From Durusdinium trenchii (taxonomy: Eukaryota > Sar > Dinophyceae > Suessiales > Symbiodiniaceae): a stretch of DNA of 64,000 nucleotides. The stretch is taken from assembly GCA_963970005.1 (NCBI GenBank), contig CAXAMN010003113.1:1498112-1562111 (forward strand), given 5' to 3'. Below the pieces are notes generated by a model. It was not told the origin of the DNA and searched no databases. It saw only the letters and a list, made by a program, of their open reading frames with translations. Below, in pieces: positions 10,728-19,493 of the stretch. The position numbers and the translations under genes were made by a program. Position 1 is the first letter of the stretch; each line of letters starts with the position of its first letter.

Positions 10728-11452
10728 ACACACACGGTGCCGCTTGGCGGCGCTCGTGCGTGAAACCTGAATAGATACCTAAAAAGCCTTAGAAACGAAG
10801 GAAAGAAAGACAGAAAAAGCAGGCCAAGAGGGCCAGAGAGAAAGATAGGTGTAGAAAAAGAAAAGTGAATACTTAGCCCTTGACTGGGGTAGGGAAACGA
10901 GCCTCAAGAGCCACCTAAAAAGCCTGAGAGAAAGCCCAACAAACGACGGAAAGCGCAAGAAAGAAAAGGGGGGGCAGGGAGGAGGTGTATGTCCATGTGT
11001 GTGTTTGAATACCTGGCCCTCTAGGATTACTGACTACTTAGCCGAGACTAATTACAGTGCAATAGTTAGGGAGCGGGACTTTAGTCTTAAACCGCCGGGG
11101 TAGAGTAGACTAGAAAAGGGACAACAGAGGGAAAGGCACCGACACACAAGAGTGTCGAGTACCATTTCCCTATGTTACCCTGATTAGGTAGGGAGTAGAA
11201 CGCGGTGGGGGGGGGGTCGGGAGACCTGCCTCAAGGGGGGGGGAAAGGGGAAGGAGCGAGGAAAAAAGCCGTTTTCGGCTGGCAAATTCGTTTTATAGCC
11301 CGACGGCTGTATGAGCAGTGAATTCAGGGTAGAGAAAGATCGAGGAAAAGTCAATGAAAGGAAGATGATTCAGTGGCTCAATTTCCGGCATGTAAACGGC
11401 GCCTCCTTGCGGAGGATCACACCCAGCACCCACGTGGGACGGCTGAGCGGCT
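10728..11452 (-). mobile_element. Internal remnant between A1 and A2
   Basis: About 725 bp flanked by the two A repeats. It starts with a CA run and a GC hairpin (10739-10751) at the position matching the interior edge of B1, and ends with a block shared with the interior edge of B2 (ATCACAC, CAGCACCC, GTGGGACGGCTGAGCGG at 11413-11450). The middle is purine-rich, with G homopolymers near 11203-11240, and has no coding frame. It looks like a deleted or non-autonomous element of the same superfamily. Confidence 0.6.
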
Positions 11453-11840
11453 CACACTTCGACATTGGTTTTCAGTTAACTCAATTGCCACGATGAGAAG
11501 GAAGGTGAGGGAACCGCAAGGTGAAAGGGCCGGCGCAACTGAAATTGTTTAACAAACTGTTTACTCATCTGCAGAACGCGCACCTGCCTCTTTTTTCTGC
11601 GTTGAGAAACTAATAGGTTAGTAGTGATACCAGGAGCCCTTAGTAGCGTGTAAACCACCATGGAAGCAAACCAAGGAAGATTAGGGTCACAGCGTGGTCA
11701 ACAGTTTGGAACAGGTACACAGTGGGGCGTCCCCCACTGCATCAGCACCTACTGGCATCCTCTTCGTTGGACGGGAAATGCCAGTCCCCTGCTGGATCAC
11801 GTGGTGGAAAAGACCCTTCGAGACAGGGCTTGACACACAC
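11453..11840 (-). repeat. Pseudo-LTR A2, abutting B1
   Basis: Second copy of the A repeat, about 388 bp. Its end TTGACACACAC overlaps the start CACACTTCGA of the B1 repeat, so A and B units are joined head to tail without spacer. Such tandem joins are known for Penelope-like elements. Confidence 0.85.
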
Positions 11841-12230
11841 TTCGATAATTTGTATTCAGTCGAACTCAGTTACCACGCTGGGAAGGAAGGTGAGGAACCG
11901 CAAGGTGAAAAGTCCGAAAAAACTTGTAGGTGTTTGAACAAAGGTTGTTTCCCTTGCTCTGCAGTTCACGAACGTGCGGCAGCTGACGGCGGCAATGGAA
12001 AGGTTTATGGGATGAAGACATGTAACCACCATGAAACAAACAAAGTGGATTGGAACAGCTTGGTCAAAGGTTGAGCGCAGGTACGTCGAAAGAGCGTCCT
12101 CTTTCGATATCCTAGTCTGATCCTGGAGCTTCGTTGGCTCACGCCAGGAAACAGACCCGTGAGCCCCCTGCCTGGGTAAAGTGGAAATAGTGGTGGTGAA
12201 GGACCCTTTGTCCAGGGTTGGACACACACA
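11836..12230 (-). repeat. Pseudo-LTR B1 (3' end of the element on the minus strand)
   Basis: Starts CACACTTCGA and ends GTTGGACACACACA on the plus strand. It matches 24823-25217 throughout by eye except one extra C near 11860. The reverse-transcriptase frame runs into it and stops at 11856, so about 124 C-terminal codons are repeat-encoded. Confidence 0.9.
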
Positions 12231-14981
12231 GATCGCCGCATTCGGCGCTTTTTTCAAAAACCGGTGGCAGGCGTGGGAGTTATGCCCCTTTTGGACATAT
12301 AGGTTCACGAGTTCAGCCGCAGCAGCTTCAGCGCTGGAGGGTGGAAATGTGTATTTTCGAATGGTGTGGAGTCGTGATTGGAGGCCTGATAGAGCCAAGC
12401 GCTGGCTCCCGGCGGTTGTGGAATCCCGGATTTTCCAGGGTTGTGAAGGTTGCATGTAGGTGATAGTTCGTTGTGGGAGGTCGATGTTGAAACCGAGGAG
12501 ATGAAAGTCCTCCACCGGTTCGAGTTCCACAGGGTCGCCAAAGAAATTGTGGTGGATGAGGGTTTGGATAGCCGGGTGTTGAAGGAAATGTTCGTTGTGG
12601 ACAATGAAACGGTTGTCGACATAGCGGTAGTAAGTAAAGTGGAGGTCTGTGTGTTGAAGTAGGTTGTTGTGTATCTGATGCCAGGAGTGCTCAATGAGGG
12701 TGATGGCGACATTGCATAGGGCTGGAGAGAGCTGGGATCCAATCCCGGCCCCTCGGATTTGTTTGTAAGTGTTGTTGCAAGCCCGGAAAATGCATGTGTC
12801 GAGGGCAAAAGCCACAATGGTGGTGATGTCGGAAGTCTGGATGGTGCGTTGGGTAGGGTGTTTGCGATGGTGTCTGCCAATGTGGGAGTGGTGGAAGGGA
12901 TTGCCGGTGGCCTGGACATCCACCGTTAAGGTGTGTGTGGATTGCTGTTGTTGCCAGTGGAGAACAAGGGAGTGGACCGCATCGATGAGTCGGTGCTGGG
13001 GAACGGAGTTGAAAAAGCCGACCAGGTCATCGTTGGTGGCGTGTAGTGAGATGTCGGGTGGGGTTTGGGTGAGGTAACTGTGAAAGTGGTGCCAAAGCTG
13101 AGGAATGGACATTTGGCCTGGATGCTGAGGATAGAGGTGTTGGAGGATAATGTCGAGGGCGCGGCTAGTGATGCGTAGCAAGTTGCCGCTGAGTGACTGG
13201 AAGTAGGATATAATGGTACGGCCTTTTTGCCAGTGCTTCTTCTCTTTAAGGTGGACAACACCGTAGGGGATGGTGAAGTCTTTTCGGAAGCCCCACTTGT
13301 AGCGGTTGCGCAGGATGGGGGGGACGGTGGCGGCCAGGTGGTCATGTATGTTGGCGGCAGTGATGTAGGGAAGTGGTTCAAATAGTTCGGGGGATTGCCA
13401 GGTGTTCAAGGCACCAGTGAAGTATTGGCGAGGGCAAAACAGTCGCAGTTGTTGGAGCTCATGATCGGGATGGTGGAGTAATGTGTGTTTACCCAAATGT
13501 TCTTGGAGTTGACGAAGTAGGCGGGCGGTAAAGCGGGGTTGCTGCTTGAGATGTGTGTTGTGAAGGCGCCATTGGTGCTCAAGGAAAGGCTGTAGGTGTT
13601 GAGCTAGGGATGGTGGAAGCCCTTGTAGTTTGAGCCATTTGGTGTAGGCCGTCTTGAAAAGGAGGAAGTAGCGAGCTTTGCTTGGATAATAGGTACTGTT
13701 CATACTGGCGTTGAGGAAAATGCTGAGGTGTGTAGGGAGTTGGAGTTGGTCAAGTGTAAGGATGTAGTGGTCGTTGATGGTAGGGGTATCTGGATCCTGC
13801 AGGAGGGTGCGAAGGTGATCGCATGCACAGGGGAGGTCTGCTGGATCTGGTGGGGTGTGGAGGGTGTCCTCCCATGTGCGATGGTTGTGCAGGTGGGAGC
13901 GGAGGGTTTTGTGGGCGGCTTCCCTCAGTCTGTGGGAGGGGGGGTGGAGGGGAATGGTGAAATGCTTGCGCTGCTGGATGGTAGTACGAAGCCATTGTTG
14001 GCAGTGCTTGGTGAAGTCGTCATGGGCCAAGAAAGGCACTGTCAATGGGATGTTGGGTTTAGGTGGCGGGAGGTTGCGGTAGATCAAGGCTTTGTTGAGG
14101 ATGTGAAGAGCTCGGCTGCGGCCAGGTTCTTCCAAGTTTGCGGCCATGCGCCGGATTGCATACACCTCGAGGTCTGTGTGGCGGCCGCTTCTTAGCTGTT
14201 TTGCTGCCTCAAAAGAGGCTGCGGTGTGTTTGGTGAGGTTACGAAGGAGTTGGAGGGCGTGATGCTTAGTGGAAGTGTAGAGGTGTGGTTCTCTGAGGGT
14301 GTACTGGCGTTGTCGAAGGCGTCGGAAAAGTCGTTTGTGGGTGGCTAGTCTGGAGTAGAAGTGGGCTCTGTGTTTCGCGAACTGCCATCCCTGAGCTTTG
14401 AGTTTGAGGTGGTGGGAAATGAAAGGCCAGTTGAGTGAGGGCATCCAGTTGGCGATGTAGTGGTGCTCTTGGATCCAGGCTTGGTCGTATGTGTCGTGGG
14501 AGGTAAGTTGAATAGTGGTGTAGTGGTGGATGTTGTTGTGTGAATGCCAATAACGTAAGGAGAGTTCTGCAGAAATGGGGATGTTATTTTGGAGTTGTTT
14601 TAGTTTGGCGCGGCGATTGTGTTCGCGGTGGGGGATGCCGATAGCTGTGGAGCCAACGTAGAAGTGGCCATGTTGATGGTAGTAGCGTTGAGGCTGGTCG
14701 GGATTGAAGTGGAGCTTGATGTAGACGGAATTGGAAGAGAGGAAGTTGTGGTAGTGGTAGGTGTGGGGTAAAATGTGGAGCTGGCGGAGACGGTTGCGCC
14801 ATTGTTGTGAGCGACGGGTGTTGGACGGGTATGCGAAACGGAGGGTGATGTGGATGAGGCCGGTTGCAAAGATGGCCTCGGCGCGGTCGATGTATTGGGT
14901 GCGGTGGATGAGCAGGGACAGTGCTCGGTGCAGGTGGAAGAGTTGGGTGAGGTTGGTGTGGCTGGGTTGCTGCTGGGCCAA
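11856..14981 (-). CDS. ORF7b: GIY-YIG endonuclease + reverse transcriptase
   Basis: 1041 codons in one frame. Residues about 84-130 contain SVYIKL, then HFYVGST, then REHNR, the pattern of a GIY-YIG nuclease (Tyr pair, Arg/Glu). A long helical linker follows. The RT has the fingers region near 560-610 (VHLKEKKHWQKGRTIISYF), motif A ATNDDLVGFFNSVP near 648-661, motif B GAGIGSQLSPALCN near 744-757, motif C YYRYVDNRF with D789 and N790, then motif D/E HLLGFNIDL. The usual YxDD box is thus YVDN here. From residue about 918 the frame lies inside pseudo-LTR B1, where the sequence no longer looks protein-like, so the functional end may be earlier. The frame starts without ATG, one TGA and three codons after ORF7a in the same frame, so it is probably made as a fusion or by readthrough. 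Penelope-like family by domain order. Confidence 0.8.
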   Translation of the reverse strand: MAQQQPSHTNLTQLFHLHRALSLLIHRTQYIDRAEAIFATGLIHITLRFAYPSNTRRSQQWRNRLRQLHILPHTYHYHNFLSSNSVYIKLHFNPDQPQRYYHQHGHFYVGSTAIGIPHREHNRRAKLKQLQNNIPISAELSLRYWHSHNNIHHYTTIQLTSHDTYDQAWIQEHHYIANWMPSLNWPFISHHLKLKAQGWQFAKHRAHFYSRLATHKRLFRRLRQRQYTLREPHLYTSTKHHALQLLRNLTKHTAASFEAAKQLRSGRHTDLEVYAIRRMAANLEEPGRSRALHILNKALIYRNLPPPKPNIPLTVPFLAHDDFTKHCQQWLRTTIQQRKHFTIPLHPPSHRLREAAHKTLRSHLHNHRTWEDTLHTPPDPADLPCACDHLRTLLQDPDTPTINDHYILTLDQLQLPTHLSIFLNASMNSTYYPSKARYFLLFKTAYTKWLKLQGLPPSLAQHLQPFLEHQWRLHNTHLKQQPRFTARLLRQLQEHLGKHTLLHHPDHELQQLRLFCPRQYFTGALNTWQSPELFEPLPYITAANIHDHLAATVPPILRNRYKWGFRKDFTIPYGVVHLKEKKHWQKGRTIISYFQSLSGNLLRITSRALDIILQHLYPQHPGQMSIPQLWHHFHSYLTQTPPDISLHATNDDLVGFFNSVPQHRLIDAVHSLVLHWQQQQSTHTLTVDVQATGNPFHHSHIGRHHRKHPTQRTIQTSDITTIVAFALDTCIFRACNNTYKQIRGAGIGSQLSPALCNVAITLIEHSWHQIHNNLLQHTDLHFTYYRYVDNRFIVHNEHFLQHPAIQTLIHHNFFGDPVELEPVEDFHLLGFNIDLPQRTITYMQPSQPWKIRDSTTAGSQRLALSGLQSRLHTIRKYTFPPSSAEAAAAELVNLYVQKGHNSHACHRFLKKAPNAAICVCPTLDKGSFTTTISTLPRQGAHGSVSWREPTKLQDQTRISKEDALSTYLRSTFDQAVPIHFVCFMVVTCLHPINLSIAAVSCRTFVNCRARETTFVQTPTSFFGLFTLRFLTFLPSVVTEFD
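12086..12156. other. Paired hairpins in pseudo-LTR B1 (also in B2)
   Basis: Hairpin 1: a perfect 9-bp stem TCGAAAGAG (12086-12094) with CTCTTTCGA (12099-12107), loop CGTC. Hairpin 2: GTCTG (12115-12119) with CAGAC (12152-12156), then an A/AA internal loop, then TCCTGG (12121-12126) with CCAGGA (12144-12149). The loop contains CTTCGTTGG. Family A has the same loops (GCGTCC and CTTCGTTGG) and the same TCC/GGA-AA element, but different paired stems. Confidence 0.72.
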
Positions 14982-14990
14982 GATGGCGAG

Positions 14991-16274
14991 TCAGCAGCCA
15001 ATGGCTGCTCCGACTCCCACCAGCTGTTGTAGGCTGCGAATGGGGAGTCGGTTGACCCGGTTGAGGGGTAGGCCATACTTGGTAGCTGCTTCTTTTAGCT
15101 GCTGCGTGGTGACTTTGCTTGTTTGCAGCAGTCGGATGACTTCCTTGGCAGCTTCTTGGATGGTGGGGTCGAAGGTGGTGACCCATTGTTGGATCTCTGG
15201 GTGGTTCCAGCCTTCGGGGATATCGTCTTGCAGCGTGGGGTGTGGTGGTTGCAAGACGTCGGTGATGGCTGGTGGTTTCGGGGGTGGTGGCGTGGGTGCG
15301 TGAGAAGGGGCGGCTGGTGCGGAGGATCGGCTGGTGTTCTTGACTGGTGTGAGTGGGTTGCCCAGGTCGTGGAGTTTCTGACGTGCACGAGCCAGTTCGT
15401 CGTTGGTGGTTTTGAGGGCGCGTAGGGCGGAGCCTTCCGCAGGTGCTGGAGAGTGGGTTTGCAGTTGGTCGATAAGCAGTTTGATGAGGGGAGCGTGAAA
15501 CGCTCGGGCATGGGTAGTTTTGTTGGGAATGTCTGTGCTCTGTTGAGTGTGGAGAGCCTCCGCGATGCCGTCAAGGTCAAGGCGTTTCTCGCGGAGTTGT
15601 TGGAGAAAATGGGTCACGAAGACCGACTCCGCTATGCTTCTGGTGGCAATGAAACCTGTGAATTTGCCGTTGCTCAGGGTACGGGCGGTGAACTCGGAGG
15701 TACCGTGGTAAGCCAATTGCCACGGGAAGACCTCAAAGGTGGGGAGGCCGGCCACTCCTGCTTTTCGAGACCACTGGGTGGGTTGAATTGTACGATGTAG
15801 TTGGTGGCCGTGCAGGGTGTTGGAGTCCCAATGTTGCTCGGTTGGGTTCCAGGAGTCGGGAACAGGTGGTGTGGGAGATGGGATGTGTGGGGGTGGTGGG
15901 GCAGGCGCTGTGTTGCCACGTGTGGTGGGTGGTGGCGGTGGGCTGTGTTGGAAAGTCGATGGTGGTGGAGTAACGGGTTCGGCCGTTGGCAGGGGTGGCG
16001 GTGGCGGAGGTGGAAACTCCGGCTGTGGGGTGGATGCCTGGGGTGGGGGTGTATGCTGCGATGGCGGTGTGTACGGTGGAGTCACATATGGGTTGGAGTG
16101 GCGGACGTGATGTGTACGAAGTGCGTGAGTGAGTGGGCCGTAGGTGCCTGTGGGGCTGTAGGCGTGATGTGCGGTGGTGGGAGGAGAAGTTGTGGTATCT
16201 GGGTTGGTGAGCTGCTGATGATGTTGCTGCATCAAATACTGATTCCAGTAATATTGCTGCCACTGCGCGTCCAT
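14991..16274 (-). CDS. ORF7a: Pro-rich Gag-like protein in frame with the RT
   Basis: 427 codons from an ATG at 16274 in an optimal initiation context (GCCACCATGG). The N-terminus is Gln/Tyr/His-rich (MDAQWQQYYWNQYLMQQHH), followed by a long Pro-rich segment. A folded region (about WSRKAGVAGLPTFEVF through GFIATRSIAESVFVTHF) contains LAYHGTSEFTARTLSNG, and a C-terminal helical part ends SLQQLVGVGAAIGC. It stops at a single TGA (14991-14993), after which the same frame continues into ORF7b. A predicted trans-splice acceptor AG lies 62 nt upstream after a strong pyrimidine tract. Position resembles Gag upstream of Pol. The TGA could be a readthrough site or a mutation. Molecular function not recognised. 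Confidence 0.65.
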   Translation of the reverse strand: MDAQWQQYYWNQYLMQQHHQQLTNPDTTTSPPTTAHHAYSPTGTYGPLTHALRTHHVRHSNPYVTPPYTPPSQHTPPPQASTPQPEFPPPPPPPLPTAEPVTPPPSTFQHSPPPPPTTRGNTAPAPPPPHIPSPTPPVPDSWNPTEQHWDSNTLHGHQLHRTIQPTQWSRKAGVAGLPTFEVFPWQLAYHGTSEFTARTLSNGKFTGFIATRSIAESVFVTHFLQQLREKRLDLDGIAEALHTQQSTDIPNKTTHARAFHAPLIKLLIDQLQTHSPAPAEGSALRALKTTNDELARARQKLHDLGNPLTPVKNTSRSSAPAAPSHAPTPPPPKPPAITDVLQPPHPTLQDDIPEGWNHPEIQQWVTTFDPTIQEAAKEVIRLLQTSKVTTQQLKEAATKYGLPLNRVNRLPIRSLQQLVGVGAAIGC

Positions 16275-16335
16275 GGTGGCTGGGCGAAGTATCACTGGAT
16301 CGTGGGCGTGGGGCACCGGTTGTTGATTTGAGCAA

Positions 16336-16338
16336 GCT
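16336..16338 (-). promoter_or_regulatory. Predicted SL trans-splice acceptor for ORF7
   Basis: The minus strand has a pyrimidine-rich tract (CCCTCTTTTGATTTTCC, then CTGTTTTCGCATGTTCAG) ending in AG at 16338-16337, 62 nt before the ORF7a ATG. Inference only; no transcript data. Confidence 0.5.
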
Positions 16339-16753
16339 GAACATGCGAAAACAGGTGTAGGAAAATCAAAAGAGGGAGCAATGGTAGCTTTAAAACAGTC
16401 ATGCTGTCGAAACCCGGGGGGTCAAAAGAGGAAAACCCCGAAAACCGCGGAGAACACAAGAATGCCGCAAAAAACTCAGAGAAGTTGTCCGTGTGGATCC
16501 GAAAAACATGTTGAGTGTCAGGCTGTCCACTGAAGCGCGCTGTTTTTCGTTGTGCGAGGTGAAACTGAACGTGATCGTCTGTGGAGCAAGCTGGGCGAAA
16601 GTCCGAAGATGATGGTGGGCATGTTGTTAGAAAGCTGTGGTAGACCCAAGCCTACATAGGAAAACCGTGGAGGGAGTGAGGGTGGGACAAGGTGTTGTAT
16701 GAATCATCCTCGGTGAAATCATGACAGGCGCCTCAGAAGCTGCAGCTGCGTGA

Positions 16754-18238
16754 TCAATGGTTGTCTGCATGCCACGGGTCGGTAACCGGGTCGTAGTCCT
16801 GTTGTGATAGCGGCAGGGGGCGCCCCTGCGCGTCCACCCAGGTTGTGGATGGGCGGAGCGTGACCACTGGGGGTGGTGGACTCAAGGCGGAGGAGCCAGT
16901 CTGTGGTGGGATAAATGTGGTGGGTTGCTGTGTTGGAAGGGAGTAATGTGCTGGCCATGGGTGCGTGGGCGTGGGAGCGGCTGTTGGTGGTGCCACGGAA
17001 GGTGCTGGTGTATAAGATCCGCCTTGAAAGCACGGCCAGCCAGTTGCCGGGGGGACAGGCTGAAGGGGTTCGGTGGTAGAATGATGCTGTAGGGCTTGAG
17101 AGAGAGATGGTGGAGGTCGCTTTGGAAGTGGGTGGACTGTAGTGGTAGAGTGGCGGTTGACGCCGGAGGCGCTGCTGTAGGGGGTCGGGGAGCCTGTGCG
17201 TGGATCCGGCTGGCGGGTACGGGTGGGGGTAGTGGTGCGAGGAGGTGTCTTGGAGCGCCTGTTGCGTGGTGTGCCGCCGATGGGGGATGGAAATGTAGGT
17301 GGGGTGTGGGGCTGTTCTGGCAAAGTGACAGTAGGTGTGGGGATGAGGTTGACGTATTGCCACCGATCATGTGGTTGTTTGTTGGTGGCTGATGTGGGGT
17401 TGGGGGATGCTGTGGGAAGAGTACTGCTGGCTGTGGGAGGGGAGGTCGCTGATTGGTTGCTGTCTGCTGTGGGTATGAGGCCGGCAAAAGAAGGGAGCTG
17501 GACGATGGCGTGGATGTCCGTCTGGATGTGGCGGTGGTGGGTGGCTGCTCGGGGGGTTGCTCGAGGAGTGGTCTGTTGGGATTCGTGCATGAGAAGTGGT
17601 GGAAGTGGATTGGCCAGAATAGATTCTGAAGGTGGAGGAGTTTGAGTGGCGACATCTTGCAAAGTGGTAGTTCTGGTTGTGGCAGTGGGAATTGGGTAGA
17701 AGCGAAGGGGTGAAGTGGAACTGGGAGGATGATCTGTCTCGGTGTGGGTTGATGTGGAGGTCTGTGCGGTTAGGTTAGGATCCAGGAAGTATGCTGCTGG
17801 GGGAAACCGAGCCATGGTGTCAATGGCATTAAGAGCCAGGCGCGTGTGGCTCTGGATGCGTTGTACGTTGTTGTGGTAAATGGCAATGAGCCGCTGGACA
17901 GGTGGTGGGAGTGTATCAGTGAGAGGTTGATGTCCGATAGGAGTGTCAGTAAGGGCGTTGAGGCTGTCCAAGTGTTGGTGAAGAACGAATCTGTGGACGT
18001 GAAGGTCGGTGAGGATGCCCATAAGGGCGTGGGGTGGTTGGAGGGTGTATACTTCGGCCCAAAACGCCGAAATGTTGGTGGCGGCTGATGGTGCAGGTTG
18101 TGAGGGTGTGGGAAGTGGACTGGGTTGAGGTTGCAGCGGGGAAGTTGGATCGTGCACTTGCGGAGGTACTTCCTCCGGATCTTCATTGAGGAAAAGTAGA
18201 ACCTCAGACTGCTCATCATAGTCGACGTGGCTTTCCAT
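16754..18238 (-). CDS. ORF6: Pro/Thr-rich protein with helical N-terminal domain
   Basis: 494 codons from ATG 18238. The N-terminus is acidic (MESHVDYDEQSEVLLFLNEDPEE). Residues about 45-165 form a helical, low-Pro region (ILTDLHVHRFVLHQHLDSL through AAYFLDPNLT) that resembles the central segments of ORF3 and ORF4, also ending in a Tyr-x-x-Asp/Asn-Pro motif. The remaining two thirds are Pro/Thr/Ser-rich with no recognised motif, and the C-terminus reads SQQDYDPVTDPWHADNH. A predicted acceptor lies 62 nt upstream. Possibly a paralogue of ORF3/ORF4, structural or RNA-binding. Function unknown. Confidence 0.6.
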   Translation of the reverse strand: MESHVDYDEQSEVLLFLNEDPEEVPPQVHDPTSPLQPQPSPLPTPSQPAPSAATNISAFWAEVYTLQPPHALMGILTDLHVHRFVLHQHLDSLNALTDTPIGHQPLTDTLPPPVQRLIAIYHNNVQRIQSHTRLALNAIDTMARFPPAAYFLDPNLTAQTSTSTHTETDHPPSSTSPLRFYPIPTATTRTTTLQDVATQTPPPSESILANPLPPLLMHESQQTTPRATPRAATHHRHIQTDIHAIVQLPSFAGLIPTADSNQSATSPPTASSTLPTASPNPTSATNKQPHDRWQYVNLIPTPTVTLPEQPHTPPTFPSPIGGTPRNRRSKTPPRTTTPTRTRQPDPRTGSPTPYSSASGVNRHSTTTVHPLPKRPPPSLSQALQHHSTTEPLQPVPPATGWPCFQGGSYTPAPSVAPPTAAPTPTHPWPAHYSLPTQQPTTFIPPQTGSSALSPPPPVVTLRPSTTWVDAQGRPLPLSQQDYDPVTDPWHADNH

Positions 18239-18299
18239 TGACAGCTAAGCGTGGAGGCGGTGCACGGGTGCAGGTAGCGATCACGGGTTTGAAAAAACG

Positions 18300-18302
18300 G
18301 CT
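18300..18302 (-). promoter_or_regulatory. Predicted SL trans-splice acceptor for ORF6
   Basis: Minus strand TTTTCTACTTGACTGCAG ends in AG at 18302-18301, followed by CCGTTTT; 62 nt before the ATG. The GCAG/CC context recurs upstream of ORF3, ORF4 and ORF5. Confidence 0.55.
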
Positions 18303-18478
18303 GCAGTCAAGTAGAAAACACTCTGCCTGTGGGATTGAGAGGTTAGGACTAGATGTCAAGCTAAGTAGAAAGGGCAGGAGAAATGTGTAGAAACAGTCGA
18401 ACCAGTGGAAGGTGAAAGCCCGAAAGGAGGTGGCGTTCTTTTTGGTCATCACACGCTGTGTGAAGGTGCGGGGTGAAA

Positions 18479-19312
18479 CTATGAGCTGCTGTGGCGTGAG
18501 TTGAGCTCGGCCGCGGCTGCAGCGGCGGCTTGGCGCGCAATCCGCAGGATGGTTTGTTGGAGCGTGGCCGCCTGCTGCTCTGTTAGTGGCGCATCTGGAA
18601 TAGGGGGTACTGGTGGGAAAACTGTAGTGGTGTTGGTGGTAGTGGTTGGGCTGAAGTGAGATGGTGGTACTGGGCGTGATGTGATTGGTCGTCGAGTGGG
18701 ATGTGATGTGGGATTGAGGTAATGTTTGATGTCGTTGGAAAAGTTGAAGGGTAGAGGTTGGCCGTTCCGGTGTGGACGTGGAATGGGGGCCTGCACAGGG
18801 ATGCGTGTAGGTGCTGCTGAATGGGGGGGATGGTGCCATTGTGGGGGGCGCACCCAAGTGGTATTTATGGGTGGGTGCCCCGGACGTGCTTTTGGTAGAA
18901 TGGGAACATTGGTGGTGAGGATGACAGGGTCCTCAGTGCTGGTGGAGGATGTGGTGGATGGTGGTGCTGGCGTGGTGTGCGGAGGTATGGCAGCAGGCGG
19001 TGTTGGTGTTGGCTTGGGGTTAGTCTGTGGTGTGTTGCGTGTAGATAGGTTGCGGTAAGATGTGTGAGAGACTGGAGGGGCTTTCGCTGGTGGTGTTGTA
19101 GATGTGGTAGAGGTTTTGTCCGGTACAGCGCTGACCGGAGGGCAGAGCATGGGAGCATGCTGTGGGGAGTCTTCTTCCTTTTTCATGAGTTCCAGCTTTG
19201 GGTCATTGGTGGATGGTTCACCGGCTTCTGCCTTGGTGAGGTGTGGCGTCTCTTCCTTCACTTCGATAGACTCCGTGGGAGTGCGATCCCAATCAGGAGA
19301 GTCGTAGTCCAT
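18479..19312 (-). CDS. ORF5: acidic N-terminus, Pro/Thr-rich protein with Ala-rich C-terminal helix
   Basis: 277 codons from ATG 19312 (context CCCATGG). The frame is open further upstream to 19522, but that part shows no start and lies across the predicted acceptor. The N-terminus is acidic (MDYDSPDWDRT, then ESIEVKEE). The middle is Pro/Thr/Ser-rich. A short basic part (RPHRNGQPLPFNFSNDIKHY) is followed by a C-terminal helix LTEQQAATLQQTILRIARQ with a poly-Ala run, which may oligomerise. No enzyme motif. Function unknown. Confidence 0.55.
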   Translation of the reverse strand: MDYDSPDWDRTPTESIEVKEETPHLTKAEAGEPSTNDPKLELMKKEEDSPQHAPMLCPPVSAVPDKTSTTSTTPPAKAPPVSHTSYRNLSTRNTPQTNPKPTPTPPAAIPPHTTPAPPSTTSSTSTEDPVILTTNVPILPKARPGHPPINTTWVRPPQWHHPPHSAAPTRIPVQAPIPRPHRNGQPLPFNFSNDIKHYLNPTSHPTRRPITSRPVPPSHFSPTTTTNTTTVFPPVPPIPDAPLTEQQAATLQQTILRIARQAAAAAAAELNSRHSSS

Positions 19313-19368
19313 GGGATGGTGGGAAGGCGAAGCGAGTTGTATGAATCGGCCCGTCGAAAGTTCAAATG

Positions 19369-19371
19369 GCT
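19369..19371 (-). promoter_or_regulatory. Predicted SL trans-splice acceptor for ORF5
   Basis: Minus strand pyrimidine tract (CTTTCTTCACTCTATCTCC and further) ends ATCTCCGCAG with AG at 19371-19370. The downstream bases CCATTTGAAC closely match those after the ORF4 acceptor. It lies 57 nt before the ATG. Confidence 0.6.
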
Positions 19372-19493
19372 GCGGAGATAAATGTGTGACTGCTGGGTGG
19401 TAAAATGGAGATAGAGTGAAGAAAGCTAAAAGGACAGGTTTTTTCGATCTCTGAGCAAAGCGTAATGTGTGAGACCAAGCGTTACCCGACGCC

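Noticed and set aside
11836-12230. Hammerhead ribozyme in the pseudo-LTR, as in other Penelope-like elements
   Set aside because: A CTGAT stretch precedes a hairpin and GGAAAC follows it, but the conserved CTGATGA core and the pairing for the third stem are missing on both strands.
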